Under the pieces are notes generated by a model. It was not told the DNA's origin. It did not search any database and worked only from the letters and a program-made list of their open reading frames with translations. Shown here in pieces: positions 26,979 to 36,355 of a DNA stretch of 64,000 nucleotides. The translations under genes and the position numbers were made by a program. The stretch comes from Pedobacter duraquae (lineage in GTDB: Bacteria; Bacteroidota; Bacteroidia; Sphingobacteriales; Sphingobacteriaceae), in assembly GCF_004362245.1 (NCBI RefSeq), contig NZ_SNWM01000002.1, positions 372,001 to 436,000 of the forward strand, given 5' to 3'. Every line of letters starts with the position of its first letter. Position 1 is the stretch's first letter.

Positions 26979-28427
26979 ATGATTAAAAGAGAAAAAATAA
27001 AAAGCTTACTGGAAACCACAGCGTTTGATAGAGAAGTTACTGTGATGGGTTGGGTGCGAACCTTCCGCAACAACCAGTTTATTGCGATCAATGATGGATC
27101 GTGCATGGCAAATATTCAGATTGTTGTAGATTTCGCCAATACGGATGAAAGCTTGCTTAAGAGAATCACCACTGGTGCTGCTATAGCAGTGACGGGAGTT
27201 CTTGTTGAATCTCTGGGTAAAGGACAAAAGGTTGATGTGAAGGCCACCACTATAGAGATTCTGGGAGACAGCGATCCTGAGAAGTTTCCATTGCAACCAA
27301 AAAAACATAGCCTTGAATTTTTAAGGGAGATCGCTCACTTGCGTTTCAGGACCAACACTTTTAACGCTGTATTTAAAGTTCGTCATGCATTGGCTTTTGC
27401 TATCCATAAATTTTACAACGAACGTGGCTTTGTCTATATGCATACCCCGGTCATTACAGCCTCAGATGCTGAAGGTGCCGGAGAAATGTTTAAAGTAACC
27501 ACGCTTGATTTTGATAATACACCGCGAACTGAAGATGGCAAGGTTGATTTCTCCGAGGATTTCTTTGCCAGGGCTACAAATTTAACCGTATCCGGACAAC
27601 TGGAAGGTGAGCTTGCTGCTATGGCCTTCGGTCAGATCTACACATTCGGACCTACATTCAGGGCTGAAAACTCAAATACAACGCGTCACCTCGCAGAATT
27701 CTGGATGATTGAACCTGAGGTTGCTTTTGCCGACCTGGAAGACAACATGCAGCTGGCAGAGGACATGATGAAATATGTGATTACTTATGCGCTGGAAAAC
27801 TGTGCTGATGAAATCGATTTCTTAAACACAAGGTTACTTGAAGAAGAGAAAACGAAACCACAGAACGAACGCAGCGAACTGAGTCTGATCGATAAGCTCA
27901 GGTTCTGTCTGGATAATGATTTTGAGCGCCTAACGTATACAGAAGCTATTAAGATCCTTAAATCTTCAAAACCAAACCAAAAGAAACAGTTTAAATACCT
28001 GATTGACGAATGGGGCGCTGACCTGCAATCGGAACATGAACGCTTCCTGGTAGAGAAACATTTCAAGAAACCAGTAATCCTGACCGATTATCCTGCAGAT
28101 ATCAAGTCGTTTTATATGCGTCAGAACGAGCCAGATGCTGAAGGCCGTCAAACTGTTGCTGCAATGGATATCCTATTCCCTGGAATCGGCGAAATGATTG
28201 GTGGCTCACAACGTGAGGAGCGACTGGATCGTTTAACAAAACGTATGGAAGAGATGCATATTCCGCAGGATGAAATGTGGTGGTATCTGGATACCAGAAG
28301 ATTTGGAACAGCACCACATGCAGGTTTTGGGCTTGGCTTTGAACGGTTGATTCTATTCGTGACTGGTATGACCAATATCAGGGACGTAATTGCGTTCCCA
28401 CGTTTCCCTAAAAACGCAGAGTTTTAA
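26979..28427 (+). CDS. asnS: asparaginyl-tRNA synthetase
   Basis: A 482-aa class IIb synthetase. An N-terminal OB-fold anticodon domain (about 1-110, [11 protein letters not shown]) precedes the catalytic domain with motif 2 ([22 protein letters not shown] region) and motif 3 ([12 protein letters not shown]). The absence of the large insertion and the NTTRHLAEF sequence distinguish it from AspRS and LysRS. It charges tRNA-Asn directly. A 100-residue lysine/glutamate-rich insert at about 275-345 is typical of this group. Single-gene unit ending in a strong terminator. Confidence 0.95.
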   Translation: MIKREKIKSLLETTAFDREVTVMGWVRTFRNNQFIAINDGSCMANIQIVVDFANTDESLLKRITTGAAIAVTGVLVESLGKGQKVDVKATTIEILGDSDPEKFPLQPKKHSLEFLREIAHLRFRTNTFNAVFKVRHALAFAIHKFYNERGFVYMHTPVITASDAEGAGEMFKVTTLDFDNTPRTEDGKVDFSEDFFARATNLTVSGQLEGELAAMAFGQIYTFGPTFRAENSNTTRHLAEFWMIEPEVAFADLEDNMQLAEDMMKYVITYALENCADEIDFLNTRLLEEEKTKPQNERSELSLIDKLRFCLDNDFERLTYTEAIKILKSSKPNQKKQFKYLIDEWGADLQSEHERFLVEKHFKKPVILTDYPADIKSFYMRQNEPDAEGRQTVAAMDILFPGIGEMIGGSQREERLDRLTKRMEEMHIPQDEMWWYLDTRRFGTAPHAGFGLGFERLILFVTGMTNIRDVIAFPRFPKNAEF

Positions 28428-28444
28428 TCAAACATACACAAATA

Positions 28445-28482
28445 AAAAAGGCGCCTTTTATCATAAAAATGGCGCCTTTTTT
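28445..28482. terminator. bidirectional terminator, asnS and FMN protein
   Basis: AAAAGGCGCC / GGCGCCTTTT stem extended by an inner TTTTA/TAAAA pair, with A and T runs on either side, between convergent genes. Confidence 0.92.
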
Positions 28483-28494
28483 ATGCGATAATTT

Positions 28495-30156
28495 TTAGTG
28501 TTGTTTATCTTCTAACGTATCTGAAAAGGAGTTCGCATGGGCGTAGTCGACCGGCGAAATTTTATAATCGGTAGGCCTGAAAGTTTTCGGCGAACTCAAG
28601 GCCATACCCAGCTCAAAACGCATCGGATAAGGTGTCTGAAGCAAGCTTCCTTCCGGAATATAGGGAAACGTCTCAATATAAGACTGCGTAACATTTGGAG
28701 CAACCCTACGATTTACATATGCCCTGGTAAGCTGGTATGGATGGTGTAGACCCGCTGCCCCCAATAGCTCTACCGCACTAGCCACAGTAAGTCTATGAAA
28801 ATTGAACACCCTCACCTTTTTATCATCAACAACAAGACCTTTCATCAAACTTTTATCTTGTGTTGCCACACCTGTTGGACAGGTATTACTATTACATTCC
28901 AGTGCCTGGATGCAACCCAGGGCAAACATCATTCCTCTGGCCGAGTTACATAGGTCGGCCCCCAAAGCGATATTCTTAACCAAATCAAATCCCGAAGCAA
29001 TTTTACCTGAAGCAATGATTTTAATGTGCTTTTTTAGATCGAAGCCTGTCAACACATCATAAACAAAAGCAACACCTTCTCTCAAAGGCATGCCCACAGC
29101 ATTAGAGAATTCCTGTGGTGAAGCGCCGGTTCCACCCTCTCCCCCATCAACGGTGATGAAGTCGACATAAATTCCTGTTTCTACCATTGCCTTACAAACG
29201 GCAAAAAATTCGCTCTTACGCCCAATACAGAGTTTAAAACCAACAGGTTTACCACCCGAACGGGTTCTCAATAACTTTACAAAATCCAGCATCTCTATGG
29301 GCGTGGAGAAAGCCGCATGTGCGGGCGGTGAGATGACATCGAAACCTTCCTGCACCAGGCGAATTCTGGCAATTTCTGGCGTCACTTTCTTCGCGGGCAG
29401 GATACCCCCGTGTCCAGGCTTTGCACCCTGAGATAATTTGATCTCAATCATTTTGACCTGATCAGAATGTGCACGTTCCTCGAAGGCATCAGGATTAAAA
29501 GTACCATCGGGGTTACGACAACCGAAGTATCCTGTTCCAATTTGCCAGATCAGGTCTCCCTTAGGCTGTGCATGGTAGTCGCTAATTCCTCCCTCCCCGG
29601 TGTTATGTGCAAAATTCCCCATAAAAGCACCTCCGTTAAGCGCCAAAATGGCATTTTCACTGAGAGAACCAAAGCTCATGGCAGAGATATTGAAAATACT
29701 CGCCGAGTATGGTTGTGTACAATCCGGCCCACCGATAGTAACCCGGGGATCTTCATTAAGCTCATGATGACTGATTGCAGCAATGCTGTGACTGAGCCAT
29801 TCATAGCCATTTTCGTAGACATCCAACTGCGTTCCAAAAGGAATCGTATCATTCTCTTTTTTAGCACGCTGATAGATGAGTGACCTATTGAGTCTGCTGA
29901 AAGGCTTACCGTTCGTATCACTCTCTACAAAGTACTGATATACTTTGGGGCGAAGATCTTCTGCAAAATAGCGCAGACGGCCAATAACGGGATAATTTCT
30001 GACAATACTATGCTTAGGTTGGTATAGGTCGTAAATCCCCAAAATCACAATCGGACCTATAAATATAAACGCCCAATAAAAAGGTGGCCAGGCTAAACTG
30101 ATCATTACAGTGGCCGTCACCAGGAAGGCTGCAATGGCAACAAATGCTTTTCTCAT
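28495..30156 (-). CDS. membrane-anchored FMN-binding glutamate synthase-like protein
   Basis: The 553-aa protein starts with two hydrophobic helices (about 4-20 and 24-43), then a GltB-like FMN barrel (about 130-520). FMN/substrate motifs include SAMSFGSLSENA, GEGGISDYH, LSQGAKPGHGG, DGGEGGTGASP and GCIQALECNSNTCPTG, in which Cys-x5-Cys-x4-Cys matches the 3Fe-4S ligands of glutamate synthase. It lacks the glutaminase domain and the GltD partner, so it is not a complete GOGAT. The physiological reaction of this family is not established. Divergent from the Sua5 gene. Confidence 0.85.
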   Translation of the reverse strand: MRKAFVAIAAFLVTATVMISLAWPPFYWAFIFIGPIVILGIYDLYQPKHSIVRNYPVIGRLRYFAEDLRPKVYQYFVESDTNGKPFSRLNRSLIYQRAKKENDTIPFGTQLDVYENGYEWLSHSIAAISHHELNEDPRVTIGGPDCTQPYSASIFNISAMSFGSLSENAILALNGGAFMGNFAHNTGEGGISDYHAQPKGDLIWQIGTGYFGCRNPDGTFNPDAFEERAHSDQVKMIEIKLSQGAKPGHGGILPAKKVTPEIARIRLVQEGFDVISPPAHAAFSTPIEMLDFVKLLRTRSGGKPVGFKLCIGRKSEFFAVCKAMVETGIYVDFITVDGGEGGTGASPQEFSNAVGMPLREGVAFVYDVLTGFDLKKHIKIIASGKIASGFDLVKNIALGADLCNSARGMMFALGCIQALECNSNTCPTGVATQDKSLMKGLVVDDKKVRVFNFHRLTVASAVELLGAAGLHHPYQLTRAYVNRRVAPNVTQSYIETFPYIPEGSLLQTPYPMRFELGMALSSPKTFRPTDYKISPVDYAHANSFSDTLEDKQH

Positions 30157-30223
30157 AAATTCAAGTTACTCAATACTACAACATTTATCAATTTACAGAC
30201 CAAAGATTTTCGTAAATTTACAT

Positions 30224-30844
30224 ATGCTTATTAAAATCTACCCTGAAAATCCAAACCCCAAGGCAATCGAACAGGTTGTTGAGGTCTTAAAGAAAGGTGG
30301 GCTGATCATTTACCCCACAGATACCATTTACGGCCTTGGCTGTGATATCACTAATCAAAAGGCGATCGAGAAAATCTGCCGGATCAGAGGAATCAAACCT
30401 GAAAAGGCAAACTTCTCTTTTATCTGCTCAGATTTAAGTCATATTTCAGATTACATCAAGCCTATAGACACCACCATTTTCCGTGTACTGAAGAAAGCTT
30501 TACCGGGCCCTTTTACCTTTATCTTCAACGCCAACAATAACGTTCCTAAACTACTCAGCTCCAACAAAAAGACTGTTGGTATCCGGGTACCTGACAATGA
30601 CATCGCCCGTGAGATTGTACGCGTACTCGGTAATCCTATCCTATCAACATCCATTAAAGATGAAGATGAATTACTCGAATACAGCACCGACCCGGAACTG
30701 ATCTACGAAAAATATCAGGAGCAGGTTGAGCTTGTCATAGATGGCGGATATGGGGACAATGAGCCTTCTACAGTTATTGACTGCACCTCTGGTGATTTTG
30801 AAATCATTAGGGAAGGCAAAGGAAATCTTGAAGACTATATCTAG
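30224..30844 (+). CDS. L-threonylcarbamoyladenylate synthase (Sua5/YrdC family)
   Basis: The 206-aa protein carries a YrdC domain: IYPTDTIYGLGCDI near residues 25-38, KxR-type IRGIKPEK, PGPFTFIF and the VGIRVPDN stretch, STSIK, and the PSTVIDCT motif near the end. The family makes the threonylcarbamoyl-AMP used for t6A37 in ANN-reading tRNAs. The start is set at ATG 30224; an in-frame ATG at 30110 would overlap the divergent neighbour's start and adds unrelated residues. The stop codon lies inside an inverted repeat shared with the trpA end. Confidence 0.9.
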   Translation: MLIKIYPENPNPKAIEQVVEVLKKGGLIIYPTDTIYGLGCDITNQKAIEKICRIRGIKPEKANFSFICSDLSHISDYIKPIDTTIFRVLKKALPGPFTFIFNANNNVPKLLSSNKKTVGIRVPDNDIAREIVRVLGNPILSTSIKDEDELLEYSTDPELIYEKYQEQVELVIDGGYGDNEPSTVIDCTSGDFEIIREGKGNLEDYI

Positions 30845-30854
30845 TCTTCAAGAT
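30825..30854. repeat. inverted repeat over the sua5 stop codon
   Basis: ATCTTGAAGACTA / TAGTCTTCAAGAT, 13-bp perfect arms with a 4-base loop, includes the TAG stop (30842-30844) and ends 9 bases before the trpA stop. It lacks a good T run, so it may be a weak bidirectional terminator or 3'-end stabiliser for both convergent genes. Confidence 0.6.
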
Positions 30855-30862
30855 ACTTTGAT

Positions 30863-31633
30863 TTAAGCTGTAAAAGCTTTCATAAATTCGGCAATTCCAG
30901 TTGAAGAGCTATCTTTTTCCAGGGAACTCACAAATGCTGTCCCTATAATAGCACCGTTAGCATACTGACAGGCCTTATCAAATGCAGCTTTACCGTTTAT
31001 GCCAAATCCAATCATTTTAGGATTCTTCAGGGGCAAGGCTGCTATCCTGCTGAAGTAGTCTTCTGTATTTTGTGACAGCTGCAGGTTTTTTCCGGTAGTA
31101 GCCGAGGACGATACCATGTAAATGAAACCGTTGGTTAAGCTATCAATTTTATGAATTCTTTCTACGGTAGTCTGCGGTGTAACCAAGAATACGTTACTGA
31201 TACCATATTGTTCAAAGATATTTTGATAAAACTCTTCATATTCGACCATCGGAAGGTCGGGTACAATAAGTCCATCCACCCCCACTTCGACACAGGATTT
31301 ACAGAAGTTTTCCACGCCATATTGTAGCAATGGATTTACATAGCCCATCAGCAGCACAGGAATACTTACTTCCTGACGCAAGGTTTTAAGTTGTTCAAAC
31401 AACAACTTAAGATCCATACCAGCATCCAGTGATTTTTTACTGCTTGCCTGAATTACCGGTCCATCGGCAACAGGATCTGAATATGGGAACCCGATTTCCA
31501 GCATATCGGCACCAGCAAGTTCCAATGCTTTTGCTATGCGAACGGTATCAGATAATTCCGGAAACCCGGCAGTATAGTAAATAGACAGGATGTTATTTTT
31601 CTTCTCCTGAAACAATTGATTAATTCTGTTCAT
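30863..31633 (-). CDS. trpA: tryptophan synthase alpha subunit
   Basis: The 256-aa TIM-barrel protein cleaves indole-3-glycerol phosphate to indole and glyceraldehyde 3-phosphate. The catalytic Glu and Asp are present in MLEIGFPYSDPVADGPVIQ (around residues 45-63), and the phosphate-binding GFGINGKAAF and GTAFV segments near the C-terminus are intact. It is the last gene of trpD-F-B-A, 10 bp after trpB. Indole would be channelled to TrpB. Confidence 0.96.
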   Translation of the reverse strand: MNRINQLFQEKKNNILSIYYTAGFPELSDTVRIAKALELAGADMLEIGFPYSDPVADGPVIQASSKKSLDAGMDLKLLFEQLKTLRQEVSIPVLLMGYVNPLLQYGVENFCKSCVEVGVDGLIVPDLPMVEYEEFYQNIFEQYGISNVFLVTPQTTVERIHKIDSLTNGFIYMVSSSATTGKNLQLSQNTEDYFSRIAALPLKNPKMIGFGINGKAAFDKACQYANGAIIGTAFVSSLEKDSSSTGIAEFMKAFTA

Positions 31634-31643
31634 TTTGCTGCTA

Positions 31644-32825
31644 TTATAAGCCGAAATATTTCATGTAGGTATCCATGTCTTTGTCTCCCCTACCGGAAAG
31701 GCATACGACAACGTTTTCATTTCCTTTAAAGTCCATTTTTTCCAGGTAGGCTAATGCGTGTGCACTCTCGATAGCCGGGATAATTCCTTCCATTTGGGTA
31801 CATAACAATCCTGCATCCAGTGACTCTTCATCTGTAATAGATACATATTTTGCCCTCAGGGTTTTAAAGAGGTGTGCGTGTTGCGGACCTATTCCCGGGT
31901 AGTCAAGCCCGGCAGAGATGGAAAATGGCTCTACCACCTGCCCGTCTGTTGTCTGCATTAGGATACTTCTGCTTCCATGCAGTACACCCTCTTTCCCGAG
32001 TGCTGTAGTAGCTGCCGAGTGTCCACTCCCAACACCTTTCCCTGCTGCCTCAACAGCAATCAACTGTACACCTTCATCATTGATAAAATGATAAAACATG
32101 CCCATAGCATTACTACCTCCACCTACACAGGCAAGTACATAATCTGGCTGATCAGATCCCGTTTGTTCCAGCAATTGTTTTTTTGTTTCTTCAGAAATCA
32201 CCGACTGGAAAACGGAAACCATATCAGGATATGGATGCGGGCCTACTACAGAGCCGATAATATAATGTGTATCTACAGGATTGTTAACCCAATCGCGCAT
32301 AGCCTCATTAGTAGCATCCTTTAATGTTTTTGACCCTGAGGTTGCTGGTACAACTTTGGCTCCCAGCATCTTCATCCGCGCTACATTTGGTGCCTGGCGC
32401 TCTATATCAATCTCTCCCATGTAGACTACACATTCCAGTCCACGTAACGCACAAACGGTTGCTGTAGCCACACCATGTTGACCTGCACCTGTTTCAGCGA
32501 TGATACGTGTTTTACCAAGTCTTTCTGCGAGTAAGATCTGTCCGATTGTATTGTTGATCTTATGAGCTCCTGTATGGTTCAGGTCTTCCCTTTTCAAAAA
32601 GATATTTGCACCATATTTTTTCGACAAGCGCTTAGCCAGGTATAATGGCGAAGGTCTGCCTACATAGTCTTTTAATAACTGATGAAATTCCTTTTGGAAA
32701 TCCGGCTCATTAATTTTAGCCAGATAGTTCTGACGGAGCTCTTCTACATTGGGATATAACATTTCAGGGATGTATGCTCCGCCGAAGTCTCCGTAATAAC
32801 CTTTATCATTTACAAAATAGTTCAT
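31644..32825 (-). CDS. trpB: tryptophan synthase beta subunit
   Basis: The 393-aa PLP enzyme joins indole and serine to make tryptophan. The PLP Lys is in [11 protein letters not shown] (about residue 84), with GETGAGQHG and the glycine-rich [10 protein letters not shown] phosphate cup and the C-terminal LSGRGDKD. Length fits TrpB1. It is 18 bp downstream of trpF and 10 bp before trpA, so all four trp genes likely share one transcript controlled by the leader at 34491-34612. Confidence 0.97.
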   Translation of the reverse strand: MNYFVNDKGYYGDFGGAYIPEMLYPNVEELRQNYLAKINEPDFQKEFHQLLKDYVGRPSPLYLAKRLSKKYGANIFLKREDLNHTGAHKINNTIGQILLAERLGKTRIIAETGAGQHGVATATVCALRGLECVVYMGEIDIERQAPNVARMKMLGAKVVPATSGSKTLKDATNEAMRDWVNNPVDTHYIIGSVVGPHPYPDMVSVFQSVISEETKKQLLEQTGSDQPDYVLACVGGGSNAMGMFYHFINDEGVQLIAVEAAGKGVGSGHSAATTALGKEGVLHGSRSILMQTTDGQVVEPFSISAGLDYPGIGPQHAHLFKTLRAKYVSITDEESLDAGLLCTQMEGIIPAIESAHALAYLEKMDFKGNENVVVCLSGRGDKDMDTYMKYFGL

Positions 32826-32843
32826 ATTCCGATGTGTTTTTCC

Positions 32844-33488
32844 TTAGGCCTGAAGGCCATAGAGGTTTGTTTTAAATGTTTTTATCTGTGCTATATTTTT
32901 CAGTCCGGGTTCCAGTTCGAATTTACTATTGATATCAATAGCGTACAACGCCGGATGGTTTAAAGCCTTGATTTCGTCCAGGTGTTCAAGGCCGATTCCC
33001 CCGCTCAAAAAGTAAGGCTTTTCTCCGCTATATTGTTTCAATTTTTCCCAGTTAAATGATTTACCGGATCCTCCGTGTGCTGGCGTTTTGGTGTCAAATA
33101 AAAAGTAATCAACTACATTGTCATACGTATGCAGCAGGTCAAAGTTAAATTCCTCATCAATCCCAAATGCTTTGATTACCTCTATATCAGGAAATTGAAT
33201 CTTCAGTGACTCGCAGAGTTCCGGAGTTTCAGCACCATGTAGTTGTATTGTCCTTAAGCCGAAATCTTTAATAGTCCCGGCAATTGTTTGCAAATCTGAG
33301 TTTACGAATACACCCGTTGTTTTAATCCCTTTCGGCAAATGCCGCACCTGTTCTGCCACAAGCGCCCCTACATAACGTTTTGATTCCTTATAGAATATGA
33401 AGCCCATATAATCCGGTTCCACCTCAGCCAGTGCCTGGATATTATCCGGATTTTTCATTCCACAGACTTTCAATTTAATGTGCTGCAT
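32844..33488 (-). CDS. trpF: phosphoribosylanthranilate isomerase
   Basis: The 214-aa protein catalyses the Amadori rearrangement of PRA to CdRP. The N-terminal KVCGMKNPDN holds the catalytic Cys, the catalytic Asp is in FLFDTKTPAHGGSG, and the phosphate sites are GGSGKSFNW and LSGGIGLEH. It is a stand-alone TrpF, not fused to TrpC, and trpC is absent from the place between trpD and trpF where it is often found. One base separates it from trpD. Confidence 0.95.
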   Translation of the reverse strand: MQHIKLKVCGMKNPDNIQALAEVEPDYMGFIFYKESKRYVGALVAEQVRHLPKGIKTTGVFVNSDLQTIAGTIKDFGLRTIQLHGAETPELCESLKIQFPDIEVIKAFGIDEEFNFDLLHTYDNVVDYFLFDTKTPAHGGSGKSFNWEKLKQYSGEKPYFLSGGIGLEHLDEIKALNHPALYAIDINSKFELEPGLKNIAQIKTFKTNLYGLQA

Positions 33489-33489
33489 A

Positions 33490-34479
33490 CTAATTGTTGA
33501 TCAATGTGGTAAATGCTTTCAAGGCTTTTTTACCCATCAGGGATTCCTCGGCTTCATAGAAACAATCAGCGAAGGAAAGATCCGGCTTAATAGTTTGAAT
33601 AGCGAGTGCTGCATTGCAGAGGACAACGTTATGTTGTGCATCCGTTCCTTCAGCATTCAATATATTTCTGAAGATCGTTGCGGAAGATTCCACAGTGTCA
33701 CCACCTTTGATATCCATTTCATTTAGCTGCTCGAAGCCAAGATCACTCACCTTTCTAAGTGACTCTCCTTTTTTACTGAAAGTTTTAAAATCGCAGGTCA
33801 ACGATACTTCGTCAAAGCCATCAAGCGCATGTAGGATAGTATAGTTCTTATCCGTTTCCTGATACAGGTAACCATACAAACGCGCGAGTTCCAGACTGAA
33901 TACACCTACCAGTTGATTCTTGGGTTGGGCGGGGTTACACATAGGCCCGAGCATATTGAAGAAGGTTTTCACACCAAGTTCCTTACGTATCGGTGCCACG
34001 GTTTTCATTGCAGGATTAAAAAGTGGAGCATGAATGAAGCAGATCCCTGCCTGATCCAGATTGCGCTTTAAAATATCCTGATCGTTGGTGAAACGGTGAC
34101 CAAGGTATTCCATCACATTAGAAGAGCCGCAGCCAGAAGAAACGCCGTAGTTACCATGTTTGGCAACCTTATTTCCTGTACCGGCAACTACAAAAGAAGC
34201 CAGGGTTGAGATATTGAAGGTATCCTTGCCATCACCACCTGTTCCGCAGAGATCGATTAATTCAAAATCGGAGAAACTAAGCGGAATACAGAGATCAAGC
34301 ATAGCATCTCTAAAGCCCGCAAGTTCATGAACCGTGATGTTGCGCATTCCGTAAGCGGTAATGAAGGCTGCAATCTGCGCGTTATTGTATTCTCCCTGCG
34401 CTATCGACGTTAGGATTTTACGTGCTTCAAGCCTGCTAAAGCTTTTATTTTCAAAGAGGTGATTCAGTATTTTCTTCAT
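33490..34479 (-). CDS. trpD: anthranilate phosphoribosyltransferase
   Basis: The 329-aa protein transfers phosphoribose from PRPP to anthranilate. The PRPP loop LCGTGGDGKDTFNIST (about 74-89), the KHGNYGVSSGCGSSNVMEYLG stretch and the RKELGVKTFFNMLGPMCNP region with anthranilate-binding residues are present. It is the first structural gene after the trp leader: its ATG is 12 bases past the T run of the attenuator. trpE and trpG are not found upstream. Confidence 0.95.
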   Translation of the reverse strand: MKKILNHLFENKSFSRLEARKILTSIAQGEYNNAQIAAFITAYGMRNITVHELAGFRDAMLDLCIPLSFSDFELIDLCGTGGDGKDTFNISTLASFVVAGTGNKVAKHGNYGVSSGCGSSNVMEYLGHRFTNDQDILKRNLDQAGICFIHAPLFNPAMKTVAPIRKELGVKTFFNMLGPMCNPAQPKNQLVGVFSLELARLYGYLYQETDKNYTILHALDGFDEVSLTCDFKTFSKKGESLRKVSDLGFEQLNEMDIKGGDTVESSATIFRNILNAEGTDAQHNVVLCNAALAIQTIKPDLSFADCFYEAEESLMGKKALKAFTTLINN

Positions 34480-34490
34480 GGGTATAAAAC

Positions 34491-34558
34491 AAAAAAGGCT
34501 GCTTAAAAAAGCAACCCTATAGTATTTTTAGTAAAAAAACGACAAACAAAGGGTTACA
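34491..34558 (-). promoter_or_regulatory. trp attenuator (antiterminator and terminator)
   Basis: In the minus-strand RNA, GUAACCCU (plus 34557-34550) can pair with AGGGUUGC (34518-34511), an 8-bp antiterminator. The alternative is the terminator GGUUGCUU / AAGCAGCC (34516-34509 and 34504-34497) followed by six U. Upstream, GGU...CAC...CGC can pair with GCG...GUG...ACC across the leader stop codon as a pause hairpin. This is the complete 1:2, 2:3, 3:4 arrangement of ribosome-mediated attenuation. Stalling at the Trp codons would free segment 2 and allow readthrough into trpD. Confidence 0.88.
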
Positions 34559-34612
34559 CTACGCTATTGCGCTGTGCCACCACCATTGAGTTAAAACGTT
34601 TTTCTGTATCAT
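34559..34612 (-). CDS. trpL: trp operon leader peptide
   Basis: A 17-aa frame reads MIQKNVLTQWWWHSAIA and stops at TAG (34561-34559). Three consecutive TGG codons sit where a stalled ribosome would cover the 5' arm of the pause hairpin. The frame lies 80 bases before trpD and is followed by the antiterminator and terminator, which is why it is called a leader peptide and not a chance frame. It has no visible Shine-Dalgarno site; a possible -7 box (34628-34621) would start the RNA only a few bases before its ATG. Confidence 0.88.
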   Translation of the reverse strand: MIQKNVLTQWWWHSAIA

Positions 34613-34620
34613 TCTGTAAG

Positions 34621-34651
34621 CAAAGATGGAATTGTTTTTAGTATTTGCAAA
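34621..34651 (-). promoter_or_regulatory. candidate trp promoter
   Basis: On the minus strand TTTG (34651-34648), 19 bp, then CATCTTTG (34628-34621; one mismatch to TAnnTTTG). It lies in the 72-bp gap between the hydrolase gene and trpL. Confidence 0.5.
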
Positions 34652-34684
34652 ATATATTTAAAAAATATGTCTTTAACTGGATGA

Positions 34685-35530
34685 TTACTTGCATGAAGCA
34701 AGGAATTCCAGAATATCAGCATAACGTTTACTGCAACCAAAAATCATCTGTGTGATCATGCCAACATGTTTTTTACGCGGAATAACCTCAAGTTTTACAG
34801 GTGTATTGCGCGCAGCGAGTTGCTCGTATAATCTTTTTGTCTGAATTTGAATTGCAGGATATGTTTTAGCACCATACCACAGCAGATGTGGATTTTTAAT
34901 ATTGGCAATATAATGCAAGGGTGAGGCAGCTGTCCAGGTATCCATGTTGGTGCTAAAGGTTCTAAGGAAGTCGAAGTAGCTGTTGTCCTTTTCTGCAGTA
35001 CGCATATATTCATGCATATCCAGACCAAATGGGTCGTCAAGGATCAGACCTTTGATTGGGTTTTTAATACCTGCAGCAGCAAAATACCGGGGATCAGCAT
35101 TGATCAACTCGGCGAGGTGGCCACCTGCAGAATGTCCCATTAAAAAGATGCGTGCCGGGTTACCACCGTATCTATTAATATTTTCTGTTACCCATTTTAC
35201 TGCATTTGCGCAATCTGTTGCCATCTGCGGGTATTTGCTATCCGGCGCCAGACCGTAGTTTATCGTTACGGCAACAACACCTTTCCGGGCGAAGTTTCTT
35301 CCCAACCACCAATAGATATCTTTTCTCCCGCTGCTCCAGGAACCACCGTGTATAAAGATAACAACGTCCTTAGTTTGCTGATCTCCAGATTTACAATATA
35401 CATTCAGTTGTCGGCGAACGTCGTTGTTGACCGTATAGTTAATGTCTTTTGCGACTTTAACATGTGCTGAGGCAGCAGCAAGCTGTCCGATAAAGGCAAA
35501 GAGCATAAGACAGATTCTGGCGGCAGTCAT
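34685..35530 (-). CDS. alpha/beta hydrolase, secreted
   Basis: The 281-aa protein has an N-terminal signal peptide (cleavage near ASA-HV, residue 23) and an esterase/lipase fold: oxyanion HGGSW (about 61-65), nucleophile Ser in GHSAGGHL (about 138-145), and likely Asp and His in the C-terminal third (KKHVG His). It resembles the BD-FAE / Est-type family, which hydrolyses small ester substrates. It follows the SDR gene by 4 bp and recR further upstream, so it is the last gene of that unit. Confidence 0.85.
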   Translation of the reverse strand: MTAARICLMLFAFIGQLAAASAHVKVAKDINYTVNNDVRRQLNVYCKSGDQQTKDVVIFIHGGSWSSGRKDIYWWLGRNFARKGVVAVTINYGLAPDSKYPQMATDCANAVKWVTENINRYGGNPARIFLMGHSAGGHLAELINADPRYFAAAGIKNPIKGLILDDPFGLDMHEYMRTAEKDNSYFDFLRTFSTNMDTWTAASPLHYIANIKNPHLLWYGAKTYPAIQIQTKRLYEQLAARNTPVKLEVIPRKKHVGMITQMIFGCSKRYADILEFLASCK

Positions 35531-35534
35531 TGAA

Positions 35535-36350
35535 TTATTTTATTAAAGCATTTTTTTCTTTGGTAAAATGGTTAAACACCAGTTTATCGGCCAAAGCCGG
35601 CAGCAATTTATTAAGCCATACCGTTAATTTCCCTTGTCCGGTCATAACCAACGTACGTTTTCCAGCAATAATACCGTCAGCGATATTCGTTGCTACTTCT
35701 TCGGGGCTCATCATCTTTCCTTCCTCCATGCTCGTCTCTCCATGTGCTTTCCCTTCAGCCGACAAAGCAGCCACACGAATATTTGACGTTGTGAAGCCCG
35801 GACACGCGAGCATTACATGGACGCCGGTTTGCAGCAGCTCTGTACGCAAGGACTCTATAAAGCCATTCATGGCAAACTTGGATGATGAATAACCAGTTCT
35901 ACCTGGTAGCCCTCTAAATCCTGCTATAGAAGATACGCCAACAACGGTACCTTTGGTTTTTAGAATTTCCGGTAACGCATATTTAGTGCAGTATACGGTA
36001 CCCCAAAAGTTAACATCCATCAAATTTTTCAAGACCGAGAGATCTACATCTGTAAACAGTGCACGCATAGATAATCCGGCGTTATTGATCAAGACATCTA
36101 TCTGTCCAAAAGCATGAATTGCCTGGTCGACTAAAATTTTGCAATCCTCTTCTTTACTGACGTCTGTTTGAACGGCTATTGCCCTGATCTGATAATCTTT
36201 CTCCAGATTGGAGGTAATTTCACAAAGCGTTACATATTGACGTGCCGCCAACACCAGGTTTGCACCGCGTTTTGCCAGTTCATTGGCGAGGGCTAATCCA
36301 ATACCAGAAGAGGCACCAGTAATGATTACTACTTTATTTTTAAAATCCAT
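35535..36350 (-). CDS. SDR family oxidoreductase
   Basis: A 271-aa classical SDR: TGASSGIG (12-19), NNAG (about 90-93), catalytic Ser in GVSSIAGF, YxxxK as YSSSK (about 155-159). The C-terminal extension, with a predicted amphipathic or membrane-associated tail, fits the DHRS7B-like bacterial SDRs. Substrate unknown. It sits 5 bp after recR and 4 bp before the alpha/beta hydrolase; the grouping does not by itself indicate a pathway. Confidence 0.88.
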   Translation of the reverse strand: MDFKNKVVIITGASSGIGLALANELAKRGANLVLAARQYVTLCEITSNLEKDYQIRAIAVQTDVSKEEDCKILVDQAIHAFGQIDVLINNAGLSMRALFTDVDLSVLKNLMDVNFWGTVYCTKYALPEILKTKGTVVGVSSIAGFRGLPGRTGYSSSKFAMNGFIESLRTELLQTGVHVMLACPGFTTSNIRVAALSAEGKAHGETSMEEGKMMSPEEVATNIADGIIAGKRTLVMTGQGKLTVWLNKLLPALADKLVFNHFTKEKNALIK

Positions 36351-36355
36351 GGAAT

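Noticed and set aside
30110-30223. Longer N-terminus for the Sua5 protein (ATG at 30110)
   Set aside because: It would overlap the divergent FMN-protein start and adds residues unrelated to the YrdC domain; ATG 30224 gives the family-typical start.
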